From Garcia nutans (Eukaryota > Streptophyta > Magnoliopsida > Malpighiales > Euphorbiaceae): DNA of 64,000 bases. The notes under the pieces are model-generated. The model ran no database searches, had not been told where the DNA came from, and worked only from the letters and a program-made list of their open reading frames with translations. Of the stretch, positions 1 to 11,069 are shown one piece after another. How positions within the stretch are numbered: position 1 is the first letter of the stretch; every line of letters begins with the position of its first letter. The translations under genes were made by a program, and so were the position numbers. The stretch spans positions 2,418,001 to 2,482,000 of the forward strand of contig CANTUV010000015.1 in the NCBI GenBank assembly GCA_947685225.1. Reading direction: 5' to 3'.

Positions 1-25
1 CCATGTAAAGCAGTATATCACTGCT

Positions 26-921
26 ATGCAGTCTGCCCGAGCTACTAAGGCTCAAACTCTAAGGTACTTTATGCTCTCATTAGACCCTATTGTCCAAAAT
101 TGGTTCAATACCTTAGATGATGGAACACAAAAGAGTTGGGATCTACTTTACAAAGCCTTCATACAACAATATGGATATAATATTGAGCTAGAAGTTACCT
201 TGATGGAAGTGGAGTCCATTAGGCAAAGGCCAAATGAGAATTTTGTGGACTATGTGAAAAGGTGGAGAAACAAGGCCGCTTTACTCAAGAAGAGGCCCGA
301 TGAATTTGATTAAATAAGGATCACTGTAAAAGGGGTGTTGCCTAGTCTTCGTGAGAGGATGTCTCATACACTCATCCGTGATTTCAAAGATCTTCTCCAA
401 GCTGGTCTACAATTTGAAGAGTGGGAAAGGGAGAAGAATCACTTTTCAATAAGAAGGAACGAGAAAGGGAACAACCAACCTAACAATCAAAGCACACAAA
501 AAGAAGTTGATGTTAATGTAACCGGTCAAGGGAATAAAAGACAATTTTCAGATCTGGGGAAGCCTTTGTCTTGGGTCTTCGACAAGCTGCAAAAGAAAGG
601 GTTGTTACAATCATTAGCTCCTCGACCTTTACATAATCCATTGCCACCAAACTTCAACGCCGAGGCCTTCTGTCAATTCATCAAATGCAAGGACATGAAA
701 TAGATAAATGTGCTCTTCTAAGGCATGAAATCCAAGATCTAATCGATAGTGGCAAGCTACCCGAGCCAGATAAGCCCAACACCAAAGATAATCCATTACC
801 AAGGTTCAATAGAGTACCTCCACCGGCAACCTTCATGGTGGGAAAAGGATTGGAAGAAGATTTTGTTTTATCATCCTTTCAAGATGGGGATATTGAAGAT
901 GTGAAAGGAAAAGAAGCCTAA
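26..921 (+). pseudogene. gag: gag remnant (Retrotrans_gag, Tat/Ogre-like), broken
   Basis: Gag would form the virus-like particle of the retrotransposon. The first segment (26-313) has the Retrotrans_gag signature: a WF..L pair, then SW..L...F...Y, then NE.F.DYV.RWR.KAALLK near its end. A TAA at 311-313 interrupts the frame, which resumes unchanged through 335-703. A one-base loss near 690-700 then shifts the reading into the frame of 685-921. That frame continues with GHEIDKC and an LRHEIQDLIDSGKL stretch, the usual gag tail after a degenerate zinc-knuckle-like motif. The start lies at or left of the window edge. At least two lesions make it non-functional as read. What follows is non-coding, not pol. 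Confidence 0.75.
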
Positions 922-1479
922 CTCAATGAACTTTCCTTAACTTGAATGTTGCTTTTCAATCTTACTTTCTTTAATATTTTGGAACTATTGTGTTTTTCAA
1001 ATTTAAAATTGCATGAATAAATTACTTTCATCAAAAATCTTGTTGGTCTTTGTTCATTTTTGGTGCTCATCCATTAAGGAATCTAGCTTGATAATTCATG
1101 AATTAATATATTTATGCATCATGACTTGAATGACTTTACTAGATGAGGGAATTGCTCTATAGCATTGAGTTGTGTATGCTTACTTAGAGAGGGCTCCTGC
1201 ATAATTACCTTTGTCTAGGTCCTAGTCAGTCTTAGAACATGCTTTGACAAACTTTCGAGGTGAAATTGAACTCTACTTATTTAAGAGAGAAATGATCTAG
1301 GCATTGTTTAGTTAGCCAACAACTAGTATCCACCTTATTAAATATCAATCCCTAGTTGTCCCTTTGAGCCTTCATGAAATTTTAGCTTTCTTTTCATTTG
1401 TGATACTTTTGACAAGTCTTATGATCACTAAGGTGAAGAGGTGAGAATATCAAAGAAAGAAATGAATAGTCAAGATCAT

Positions 1480-1633
1480 GAAGATAATTGAAGTTCTCAA
1501 GACCATGAAGATAGTTGAAGTTCTCAAGACCATAAGGGTAGTTGATGTTCTCAAGACCATAAGGGTAGTTGATGTTTTCAAGATCATAAGGGTAATTGAA
1601 TTTTTCAAGACCATAAGGATGGTTGAAGTTCAC
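1480..1633. repeat. 27-bp minisatellite, five full units plus a partial one
   Basis: Units start at 1480, 1507, 1534, 1561, 1588 and 1615 (partial). Each ends in a variant of tcaagaccat and contains gttgaagtt or gttgatgtt. Because 27 is a multiple of three and no stop is included, both strands stay open as nine-residue repeats. There is no other sign of coding. Confidence 0.9.
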
Positions 1634-1769
1634 TTAATATCTCTAATATATCAAGACAACATTAGAATAACAAATGGTTTATCCCTGTTAAAGAAGATTT
1701 ATGTTACTCCACTTATCCATTATTGGAAGACCAAGTTGGTACAAACAAGACAACTCTTTTAGAGCTAGA

Positions 1770-2045
1770 ACCAAAAACAAAAAAAAATGAAGACAAGAGA
1801 GAAGAAAAATAAAAAGGAAAAAAGGAAGAAGAAAAAAAAAGAAGAAAAAGAAAAAGAAATAATACCTCTTTTACCTAAAGCAACAAAAGGCTTCCATTTG
1901 GTTCATAAGGACATTTTTACTTGAATTGGTCCAACCCAACTAAAGATTCAATCAAGAAAGAAGGACAAAATGATAAAAGAAAGGGAAGAGTAAGGAAAAA
2001 GAAAAAAAGAAAGAGTAAAAAAAGAAAGGGAAAAGAAGAAAGGAA
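1770..2045 (+). repeat. purine-rich (A/G) low-complexity tract
   Basis: Two long runs of almost pure A and G (about 1775-1862 and 1966-2045), broken by a more mixed section at about 1863-1965. Low complexity is the only safe statement. The position inside a retroelement makes slippage expansion likely. Confidence 0.7.
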
Positions 2046-2876
2046 ACAAATTTGGGTCTTAAACTTTTTGCAAGGGCAAAAACTATCCTAATCAAGATCC
2101 AGATTAATGCCAAGAAGATAGAAGGAATTTGGAGTCTAGAAAGATTGCCTCCAAGCTGCCTAAAATTCAAACAAGAAATTTGTAGTGTGAGGGTTTGTCC
2201 ATTGTGTCACATAAGCTCCTATCTCAAAATGGCCTTTATTTAACCCATGTCCCTCATAGACCCCATTTCAAGCCTATCAAAGACCTGTTGATCTCTCTTG
2301 GTAGGAAGAGTCTATTAGTGGAGATAGTTTGGATGAGCATGCATATGAGATAGACAATATTTAAACTCAAATGAGACCTTTGACCAAGTAATGTGTATGT
2401 GCCTATCTGAAGTGCAACAATTCTTGCTTAAATAGAAATAATTCCCGAGTTTAGTACGGTAACTAGGGTTGTCATGTTATAGATATGTTAATTTGGAAAA
2501 ATAAAGTCCTGAGGTACATTGACATCAATTTGGCAAAGCCAACATTTGATTTCAAAATTAAAATTCAAAAATTTTAAAAAATATTTTGTCATACAGAGCC
2601 TTCAAGTTAAGGGAAGTATGTTGAACCTTCAAAGGACACATTGGGCAAAGGAAATTATTATTGGCAAAGTTATGAAGAAACTACCAACTGACATGCTGAG
2701 AAATAGTTCAAAATGGATGAATCCTTGACTCTGCTGCTTGGGGTCTCCACCACTCATGTTTTCATCATCTTGAAGATAAAAGCCACAAATGCAAAGCTTT
2801 CGATCTTTCCAATGCGAGACTTGAACGAGTGTCAAAGCGAAACCAATGAGAACACTTTTGCTGATCACCTCAGTCT

Positions 2877-3926
2877 GTGAGTCAATGAAACCACTGTGAG
2901 TATTATCATGCATATCATGCATACATGAGCATATCACATCACACTTTCATGTCTTGTATTGTCTATTCTTCCTCAAAGCGAACAGCAAAAACCTTGCGAA
3001 GTAAAGAATCAAAAGAAGATATCAAATCAAGGGGGCATGGAAAGCCCATTGCTTGAGAAAGCTCCAGTCATTTTACGAAGAGAAGAAATACGTGCTTGTG
3101 TGAAGAACTAGACGGCAAAAACATCAATCAAAGCTTACATGGATAAAATATTTGGTTTGAGCCTACACAGGGGGCAAAGTTTCTCCTTTTCAATTTTTTG
3201 AGTTTAGATACCAAATATTCACTTACAAATATTTTGCCACACAGGGGGGCAAGGAGAGGATATAAGGTCCAATTAAAAATAGCTAAATCTTTGCAAAAAG
3301 GAAGAACAAAAGAATGGAACATTAGAGCTCTCAAAAGAATGAAGATGCAAAAGACAAAAGACCAATCCAGCCAAAAGAGCTGAAGCCAGGGTAAAGACCC
3401 GACCTCCAATGGATGAAGACCCGATGTTAAAAGATGAAGATTCATTTTCAAGGATGAAGACCCGATCTCAAAGGATGAAGATCCATTTTGAGGGTGAAAA
3501 ATCACAATGCATAGAATAACCGGAGCAGTCAGATTTCTCAAATAATAAAAGGTCAGTCAAACTCAATCTTGGGTCCAAGCACCCAATCTCGAGTCCAAGT
3601 ACCCAAATCAATTCAAGCTCAGGTCCAAGTACCCAATCTTGGGTCTAAGTACCCAATCCTAGGTCCAAGTACCCAAACCAAATCCAGTTTAGGATCGAGT
3701 ATCCAAATCCAGTTTAGGATCGAGTTTCCAAATCCAATTTAGGATCGAGTATCCAAATCTAGTTTAGGATCGAGTACCCAAATCCAGATAGGATCGAGTA
3801 TCCAAGTCTAGTTTAGGATCGAGTGTCCAAATCTCTCGGGTCCAGAACCCAAAACCTCAAAAATTAAGTCTTATTGCTTTTCACTCTCTTTCACAAAGGT
3901 TTCATATCATTCAAGCAGGGGCAAAC
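2877..3926 (+). other. 3' internal region of the left Tat/Ogre-like element
   Basis: From about 2877 the sequence runs parallel to 13998-14500 of the second copy: both contain ctgtgagtc, a catgcatatcatgcat motif and a short cacaggggg-type G-rich stretch. It then enters tandem arrays and ends at the 3' LTR. A short purine-rich stretch with aggggcaaac directly before 3927 is a candidate polypurine tract. No coding motif was found. Confidence 0.65.
3405..3840 (+). repeat. two tandem arrays before the LTR (gatgaagaccc type and 25-bp type)
   Basis: From about 3405 to 3490 there are copies of ggatgaagayccg/ccattt, the same motif that forms 41-bp arrays at 14520-14868 and 22390-22815. From about 3550 the motif ggtccaagtaccc recurs, then passes into a 25-bp unit containing ttaggatcgagt (units near 3686, 3711, 3736 and onward to about 3835). 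Confidence 0.8.
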
Positions 3927-6168
3927 TGTAGACCCTTAATTTTTGACCCAATCCGGTCCAATATGTTTTATTTAGTCTAAAATGATTTTTGTTATCTAAT
4001 TGGTCTAAAGTAATCTTTATTAAATAATTTTTGCTTTAGTATCTAATTTTTATTAATAAAAAATAGAAATAAATAAATAAAAGTCAAAAAATAAAAATCG
4101 GAGACGAAAAAATCATCGCGCGGGCCTGTGGACATTTCGCACGCAGAAAAATTCAGCCTGCGAAATAGCCAGCTATTTCGCAGGCAGAATTTTTCTACCT
4201 GTGAAATGGCTACAGGCCCGTTCCACGTGCTCTGCCGCAGCCAACTGCGGCAGAATTTTTTCGCCAGCGCATTTTTTTCTATGGCAATTTTTTTCGGCAG
4301 GGCAATTTTTTCAACCTAAATTTTTCGAAACCTAATTGAATTAGGTTTCGATTTCTTTTTTTATTATTAATATTACTTACCTTAACTAATTAGAAATAAA
4401 CCACATCAAACCACTATAAATAAGGACCAAAGACAATTAAAAAAGGAGAGGCTGAGAGGGACAAGAAAAAAGAAAATCCAAATTCATAAAGGAAAAGCTT
4501 GAATTCAATTGATTTTAAAGTAGTAGAAACACGATTTAAGGGATTCAAAAGGCAAAAAGGCTGGTCTTTTGAGCTTGTTCATCCAAGAAGCAATTTTAGT
4601 GCAACTTACAAAAGAAGGTATGAAATTCTAATTTCTTTATTTTTTTTACACAGTAGCTAAAACTAGAAATTTGCTTTTTTTTTTTCAAAATCTAAAATCT
4701 TAGAATTTTAAATTAGTTTTTCTAAAGTTAAAAGCCTTATTTCGTTGGTTTATCTTCCAAAAGGCTTAAAATTGTTATTTTTACTTCTTAAAAAATCTTA
4801 AAACTCTAATTGAACATATTTTTCAACAAAACTAAGATTTAAATTATGTTTCTTTTAAAATTTTAAAGTAGGTTCTATTTCATTCAAAAAGCCTTAAAAA
4901 CATCTTTTCTACTTATAAAAACTTTAATTTGTTTGTTTAAATTCATAAAACTTCATGAAATTATCAAATTGATTTCCAAATTCTTAAAAATCATGCATCA
5001 CCGTGACCCTAAATTCTAAAAATCCTAATTCAACTCCAAAACCTAAAATAATGAACCCTAACCCTTTTAAAACCTTAAACCCTAATTTTTATGAACCCTA
5101 ATCCCTTTTAAAACATTAAAACCCATAAAACATAAATATGTTAAATTTACACAGTAGCTTAGAAACCCAATAACCGAAAATCATAAATCAAAGTATTTTA
5201 AAGTGTCTAAAACCCTAGTTTCGTGATTTCATCATTCAAACCTTAATTTGTTTAATCAAAGTGTCTTACCAACCTTTTAAAACATAAAACTTCAATCTAT
5301 TTTAATTCCATAAAAAAGTCACAGTAGCTTATACCCATGAAATTCCCAAAACCTTAACACATGAGATAAAGAAATCTAAATGTAAATAGTAGCTATAATT
5401 TGGACTTTTCATTTGCTTCATCCAATTCTATATTTGATTATGCTTTGATTTATTTTATATGCCTTAATTTATTTAAGTTCAATACTTGGTTTATTTTATT
5501 TATCATGGCTGGATGTTTACTTTTTATTAATATTTAAATATCTTTGATAAATGATTTATTTATTATGAATGGTTATTTACTTTTATTAATTTATTTAGAC
5601 TTCCAAATGTTGTAAGAGGTATGTTTCCACTTGGTGGGTACCTCATTAGTTAAATATCATGTAATTTAATTTGCTTTTCTATTTTAGAACTAATGTAAAG
5701 GGCATATTTCTACCTTTTGGTGGGTGTCCTATTTAGGTGTGTGATGTAAGGACATGTTTTCATCTCCGGATGAGTATCCATTTATTTTCTTTGTTTGGAC
5801 ATTGCTTTGATTTTAATATAATGATGCTTTCTTTTAATTATTGTGTGTAATATGGATAATATTGTTATATTTAAGAATTTTATAATATTAAGACCTGTAA
5901 AGGAGGTCGGTTTCAATGAACCGGGTGTTGTGGGGGTGCTGGGCCATTTCTCACCTTCCCCACACGTACCCAACTTTTCGAACCCATTAGGGGGTTGGTG
6001 ATTCCTTAGGAATCGAGTCATCCACCCCTTTCTTTTTCTCGGCTCGTCCGGGTGGCGACTCCATTTTCTCCGGACTTAGGTCCGTGTTCTCTAAGGCCCT
6101 AAGCCTAAATAGTGTTGAAGTCGCAAGAACCATTTCACCGGGAGTGGGGGTGAAAATCCCCGCTCACA
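3927..6168 (+). repeat. 3' LTR of the left Tat/Ogre-like element
   Basis: Begins TGTAGACCCTTAAT and ends CCCCGCTCACA, the same ends as the LTRs at 11070-13400 and 23074-25421. Length is 2,242 bp. Near 200 bp from its start it has a GC-rich hairpin. It is rich in degenerate ccctaa words (about 4990-5260). Its end has a conserved block with gaaccgggtgttgtgg and tggcgactcca-like words. The gattt that follows is the expected right copy of the insertion-site duplication. Confidence 0.85.
4122..4219. repeat. GC-rich nested hairpin in the LTR
   Basis: An inner perfect 14-bp inverted repeat (4156-4169 with 4172-4185, loop ca) is extended outward by agaaaaatt with aatttttct. An outer pair, gggcctgt (4122) with acaggccc (4212), closes it. 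This is sharply GC-rich against an AT-rich background. Confidence 0.85.
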
Positions 6169-7083
6169 GATTTAAAAAGAAAAAATAATATTTATGAATA
6201 TATTTAAAATGGGAACAAATAATGATATATTGATGTTTGAATTATGGTATGATCATAATTTATTGATACAGTTAAATAAATATTTTATATAAACTCATTA
6301 TATGTTTTCTAATAGAGACACATATGATAACGGGGTGTTAAAGAAATTAGCGAGTTATGATTATGATTCTGTCTTTGGGACATCACTTGGTTTACATATA
6401 GCCTTTGGAGAGTATAATAGATGGTTGCCCTTTGGAGGCAGCTCTGCACATGTATATGACCATGAATATTTACTCTTAGTGCTGCTATGAGTCATCACTG
6501 TGCCCAAAATGTCATGTTTTACTCTTAGGTTGCTAGTAAATATATATTTACTTGCACCTAAGGTATTATGTTATCTATGGACTATATATATTGAGTGTAT
6601 AAAATTATAAAATTTTATTTAATGACGTGATATTGTGAATTTATGTTTCTTTAAGAAATAAATTATTATGCAGTAGTATAAGATTTTAATAGTAAATATA
6701 TAAGTAAAACATTATTTGTTCCCCTTTTATTATATAATTATCTTCTCACTGAGTAGATAGACTCACCCCTTATTTATATAAACATTTCAGATACGGTTGA
6801 AGAATAGACATATAAAATACCTCTACTTTTACTCCATTCAGCACATAGAAAAGGTCGGGCCAATATAAGTATCTTTTGGACTTGTTTAAGAAGTATTTAT
6901 ATTTTTGCGTTGAACAATAAATAATATGTATTTTAAATGTTAGTGACTATTTGGATGATATTAAAGTGTGTGAAAGAAGAATATTAAGAAAATAAATTAT
7001 GTGTGCTATTTTTATAATAAAATAATAGTATGGTAATTTATGAGTTAAGTCCACCTATAAAATTAAGAAAATGGGGCGTGACA
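6169..7083 (+). repeat. 5' LTR of the host gypsy element (right-hand part)
   Basis: Aligns along its length with 42348-43328, including the words aatagagacacat and tttgacgtgat-like stretches, and ends ggggcgtgaca. The left part is displaced beyond the window by the Tat/Ogre-like insertion. A 62-residue open frame inside (6302-6490) is not preserved in the other LTR copy and is not treated as a gene. Confidence 0.85.
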
Positions 7084-7088
7084 TTTTA

Positions 7089-7100
7089 TGGTGTCAGAGC
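7089..7100 (+). other. primer binding site, initiator tRNA-Met type
   Basis: tggtgtcagagc lies six bases after the LTR end and differs by one base from the usual plant TGGTATCAGAGC. It would prime minus-strand DNA synthesis of the host element. The roughly 300 bp from here to 7401 is an AT-rich leader. Confidence 0.8.
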
Positions 7101-7400
7101 AAAGGTTTAAAATTCTATAAACTTCTATAAAAAGACCTATAGGAATTTAGTTAAATAAGGATAATAGATTTAATTTAAATTATTAGTGTGCACAAAAAAA
7201 TTAAATAAATAATAATAATAAAATAATATATATATTATTTTAAAAAAATTGCCCAAGAATAAGAGGGATTTTTCAGGGTACATTAATATAGAAATACATA
7301 TAGATATACTATAATTTAAGATAATATATTTATAAAAAATAACAATAAAAAATAATGCATAGTTGACTTATATTATATATAAATTTATTTTTGTAGGATA

Positions 7401-8815
7401 ATGTTGCCGCTATTGCGAGGTGGTAGAGGTCGTGCTAGAAACGCTGGCCGGAGAGATCGAATGGTTAGATTAGAAGATGTTGGCCGACCTCGTAGGAATC
7501 CTACTCCATCCTCTTCTTCTAAGAAGTCTATTGATGCTAATAAAACTAGGAGTAGTAGGCAAAATATTGATGCTACTTCACAAGAAGAATCATATGGAGT
7601 AAATCCACCTCCTCCACCTCTAGTCCCACTTGTAGCTGCTCCAGTTATACTTGCATTTATGGATCCTGATTTTGGTGCTACTTTTACTCAAATGCTAAAT
7701 ACAGTTATGACAACAAGTAATCAGCATCAAAATTCTTGGGATGTTATTTCTCACTGTCAAAATTTGGGAGCAGAGAAATTTGATGGTTCCTTGGATTATG
7801 AAAAGGATGATAGATGGTTAAAGAAATTGGAGAAAGCATATTCACTTGGCCACGTATCAGATGAAGATAAATTAAGATATGTTCATGTTTTCCTTGATAG
7901 TGTGGTTGAATGTTGGTATAATAGGCTAGTTCGTGATGTTGGTGAAAATTTGACTTAGGAGATCTTTGTGACTAAATTCGAGAAGGAATATATTATTGAC
8001 AGCTATAGAAGAGAGAAGAAAAATATGTTCTTAATCTTGAGCAAGGAAGTATGACCATAACACAGTATGTGGACAGATTTGAAAAATTATACCGATTTGT
8101 GTCTCACTTGATTATTGAGGATAAAGACAGATGCAGCAGGTTCTATAAAGGGTTACACTATACCATTAGTAAGAGTGTGCCCAATTGGCAGAGTTTGAGT
8201 TTTTGCAACTTGGTGGACAGAACTTTAGAAGTGGAACAATTAGTGAGAGAGGGTGTTGAATTAAACAAAGGAAGAGAAAACAGACACATGTTCTTTTAGT
8301 GGGGGTCCTGAGGGACAATTTAAGAAGTGTAGCGGTTCTCATTCTAGATCTAGTTATGGTGTTACTAGCAAGGCTGTACAAATGATATCAGACCAGTAGA
8401 GTAATAGGTCTCAGGCTACCGTAATATGGTGGGCCAGTCCCTTAGTAATTATGGTGGCATTTATAATTCAGATAGGGCAGTGGTATGGGAGATCGATAGA
8501 GCAAAAGATTTTTTCCTCAGTGTGTAACCTGTGGAAAGTATCATTTGGAAGAATATAGAAGAAAATCTTTAGTCTTTTTTCACTGTGGAGATGCAAGTCA
8601 TTATATGAGAGATTGTCCTTTGCTTGTTCATTCTAGCACTTCAATACAAGGATCTTTTGCACCTACTAATTAGAGAGGGGGCAGGACACAATCATTTGGA
8701 AGATCATCTGGCAGAGGGGTTAATATTAGCATGAATAGACAAGGTGGAGCTACACCAGTGCATCATCCAGTAGACCACTTAACCAGGCTCGAGTTTTTGC
8801 TATTACATAATAAGA
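7401..8815 (+). pseudogene. gag: gag of the host gypsy element, broken
   Basis: The first segment (7401-7958, 185 residues) begins with a basic RGGRGR region, a Ser/Thr/Pro-rich linker and then the conserved gag core: a GAEKFDGS motif and a W...EK..YSLG...DEDKLRY stretch. It stops at 7956-7958. A second piece (8051-8299) in another frame contains the MTITQYVDRFEKLYRFV homology and YKGLHYTISK. Beyond 8300, in yet other frames, a zinc-knuckle remnant HCGDASHYMRDCP is visible near 8580-8620 with its first cysteine replaced. The product would be the nucleocapsid precursor, but it cannot be made from this copy. Confidence 0.8.
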
Positions 8816-8837
8816 AGCAATTGCATCACTAGAAGTT

Positions 8838-11069
8838 GTGACGAGTATGTTATCTATTTTTGGTCATGATGCACATATTCTTATTGATCCTGGTTCCACA
8901 CATTCATTCATATCTCATTCATTTTCCATAAAAGCGAATAAGAATTTGAGTTCTTTAGAAAGTAAGCTAGTAGTGAGTATTCTAGTTGACACATCTATGA
9001 AGTGTGAAAATGTGTATAAAAATTCAGATGTCAGAATGGGTGATTTTGAGTTTTTAGCAGATCTTATTCCCTTGCCCATACAAGAATGTGATGTTATTTT
9101 AGGGATGGATTTACTATCTTACCACCATGCTACAATTGATTGTTATGAGAAGAAGGTGACTTTTAGTCTGCCTGAACATTCTAACCTTACATTCTGCAGT
9201 GAGCGAAAGTTTCTTTCATCTTGTGTTATTTCTGCTATGACAGCTTGAAAATTTATTAAGAAGGGTTGTCAAGCATATCTAGTAGATGTGATTGATACAC
9301 AATTAGAAGGGCCTAAATTGGAAGGTATCCCTATGGTATGTAATTTTCCAAAAGTTTTTCCTGAGGAGCTTTCAGGTTTACCTCCTAATAGAGATCCTGA
9401 TAGAGAAGTTGAATTTTCTATTGATGTTCAGCCTAGTATAGCTCCTATCTCTCAAGCTCCTTACAAAATGGCTCCTGCAGAGTTAAAGGAATTGAAGGTG
9501 TAATTATAGAAATTATTGGATATAGGATTTATTAGGCCCAGTGTTTCACCTTGGAGAGCTTCTGTATTATTTGTGAAAAAGAAAGATGGCTCTATACGGT
9601 TGTACATTGACTATAGGTAGCTAAACCGGGTCACTATCTGGAATAAATATCCTTTACCTCGTATTGATGATCTTTTTTATCACTTCAAGGTGCCAAAGTA
9701 TTTTTCCAAGATAGAATTATGATCGTGGTATCACCAGTTGAAAATAAAGGAGTCAGATGTCCCTAAGACAGCCTTTAGAACTCGTTATGGACATTATAAA
9801 TTTTTATTAATGCAATTCGAGTTAACCAATGCCTCAGCTGCTTTCATGGATCTTATGAATCTGGTGTTCCATTCTTATCTGGATAGGTTTGCAATCATAT
9901 TTATTGATGATATCCTAGTGTATTCTCGAATTAGAGAGGAGCATGAAGAACACTTAAAAATTATATTACAAATCTTGAGGAGCAAGTAATTGTATGCCAA
10001 GCTTAGTAAAAGTGGATTCTGGCTGGATAGAGTTGTATTTTTGGGTCATGTTATATCAGCAAAGGGAGTTTATATAGATCTTAAGAAGATAGAAGTTGTG
10101 ATCAACTAGGAGCTGCCCACAAATCCTACACAAGTGAGGAGTGTTTTGGGTTTGGCAGGGTATTATCAATGTTTTGTTCAAAATTTCTCCATTATTACTT
10201 CACTATTGACAAAAACTGCTAAGGAAAAATGTGAAGTTTAACTGGACTGAGGAGTGTCAACAGAGCTTTGAAAAACTGAAAGCCTGTTTGACTTTTGCTC
10301 CTATTCTTACTCTTCCTTCAGGCGATGGTGGTAACATGGTGTATAGTGATGCTTCAAGAAAAGGTTTGGGATGTGTTTTGATGCGACATGAAAAAGTGAT
10401 CGCTTATGCATCTAGACAGCTCCGGCCACATGAAATAAATTATCCTACTCATGATTTGGAACTCAATGCAGTGGTTTTTGCCCTAAAAATTTTGAGGCAT
10501 TATCTTTTATGGAGAAAAGTGCCAGATATTCACTGATCATAAGAGTTTAAAGTATCTTTTTTCTTAGAAAGAGTTGAACATAAGGCAGAGGCGATGGATT
10601 GAGCTACTGAAGAACTATGATTGCACTATTGAATATCACCCAGGGAAGGCTAATGTAGTAACTGATGCTTTAAGCAGAAAATCTCATGGTAGTCTTTTCC
10701 ATATCAAGACAGTACAACTTCCATTGTTATTGAGCCTTCGATCACTGGGAGTGGATTTGATGATGAATGAATCTAGAACATTGTTAGCAACTTTTAAGGT
10801 TAGACCGATCTTGATAGAAAGAGTTAGAGAAGCTCAAGTTCAAGATGAGGAAATAAAGAAGATAATTGATGGTGTAGAGGCAAATACTCATACAGATTAT
10901 TCTATCAGAGAAGATGACACCTTAGTACTTGGTAGTAGATAATGTGTACCAAATGTTGATACTTTAAAAAGAGAAATAATGGAATAAGCTCACTGTTCTG
11001 CATATTCTATGCATCCGGATAGTACCAATATGTATAGAACACTTAAAGAAAACCACTGGTGGAAGGGAA
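8838..11069 (+). pseudogene. pol: pol of the host gypsy element, first part (PR-RT-RNaseH-INT zinc finger), broken
   Basis: Protease: IDPGSTHSFIS with its catalytic Asp in 8838-9248. Linker and start of reverse transcriptase: FPEELSGLPP and PYKMAPAELKEL in 9288-9503, then after a stop IRPSVSPW and VKKKDGS. The catalytic box FIDDILVYS is in 9738-9989. RNase H: YSDAS.KGLGCVL and ASRQLRPHE in 10231-10536. The DALSRKSHG connection lies in 10574-10942, followed by the integrase HHCC zinc-finger half (AHCSAYSMHPD) and WW.G at about 11055. Several in-frame stops and at least three frame changes are present. The frame ends where the nested element begins and resumes at 25422. Confidence 0.88.

Larger units (their letters stand above)
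922..2876 (+). other. non-coding internal region of the left Tat/Ogre-like element
   Basis: No convincing coding sequence. It contains a 27-bp minisatellite (1480-1633), a strongly purine-biased stretch (about 1770-2045) and AT-rich filler. Short open frames here lack any recognisable motif. In a coding-competent family member, pol would be expected in this position, so its absence marks this copy as gag-only. Confidence 0.6.
1..6168 (+). mobile_element. Tat/Ogre-like Ty3/gypsy element, 3' part only, cut by the window edge
   Basis: This is the internal region and 3' LTR of a long-LTR retrotransposon whose 5' half lies left of the window. It holds a broken gag (26-921), about 3 kb of non-coding sequence with tandem repeats, and a 3' LTR (3927-6168) beginning TGTAGACCC and ending GCTCACA. 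The LTR and the 3' internal repeats match the element at 11070-25421, so both belong to one family. Just after the LTR the sequence continues as the LTR of the host gypsy element (compare 42348 onward), so this copy is inserted in that LTR. No protease, reverse transcriptase or integrase lies between gag and the LTR. The Tat/Ogre assignment is inferred from gag style and from the primer site of the sister copy. Confidence 0.75.

Noticed and set aside
3128..3541. 137-residue open frame on the minus strand
   Set aside because: It lies antisense to the 3' internal repeats of the left element, with no motif. It is broken in the equivalent region of the second copy.
4990..5260. Many ccctaa/ccctaaa words, also at 11870-12420 and 23880-24480, resembling plant telomere repeats
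   Set aside because: The words are degenerate, irregularly spaced and mixed with cttaaa text. They belong to the LTR and do not form a true interstitial telomere array.
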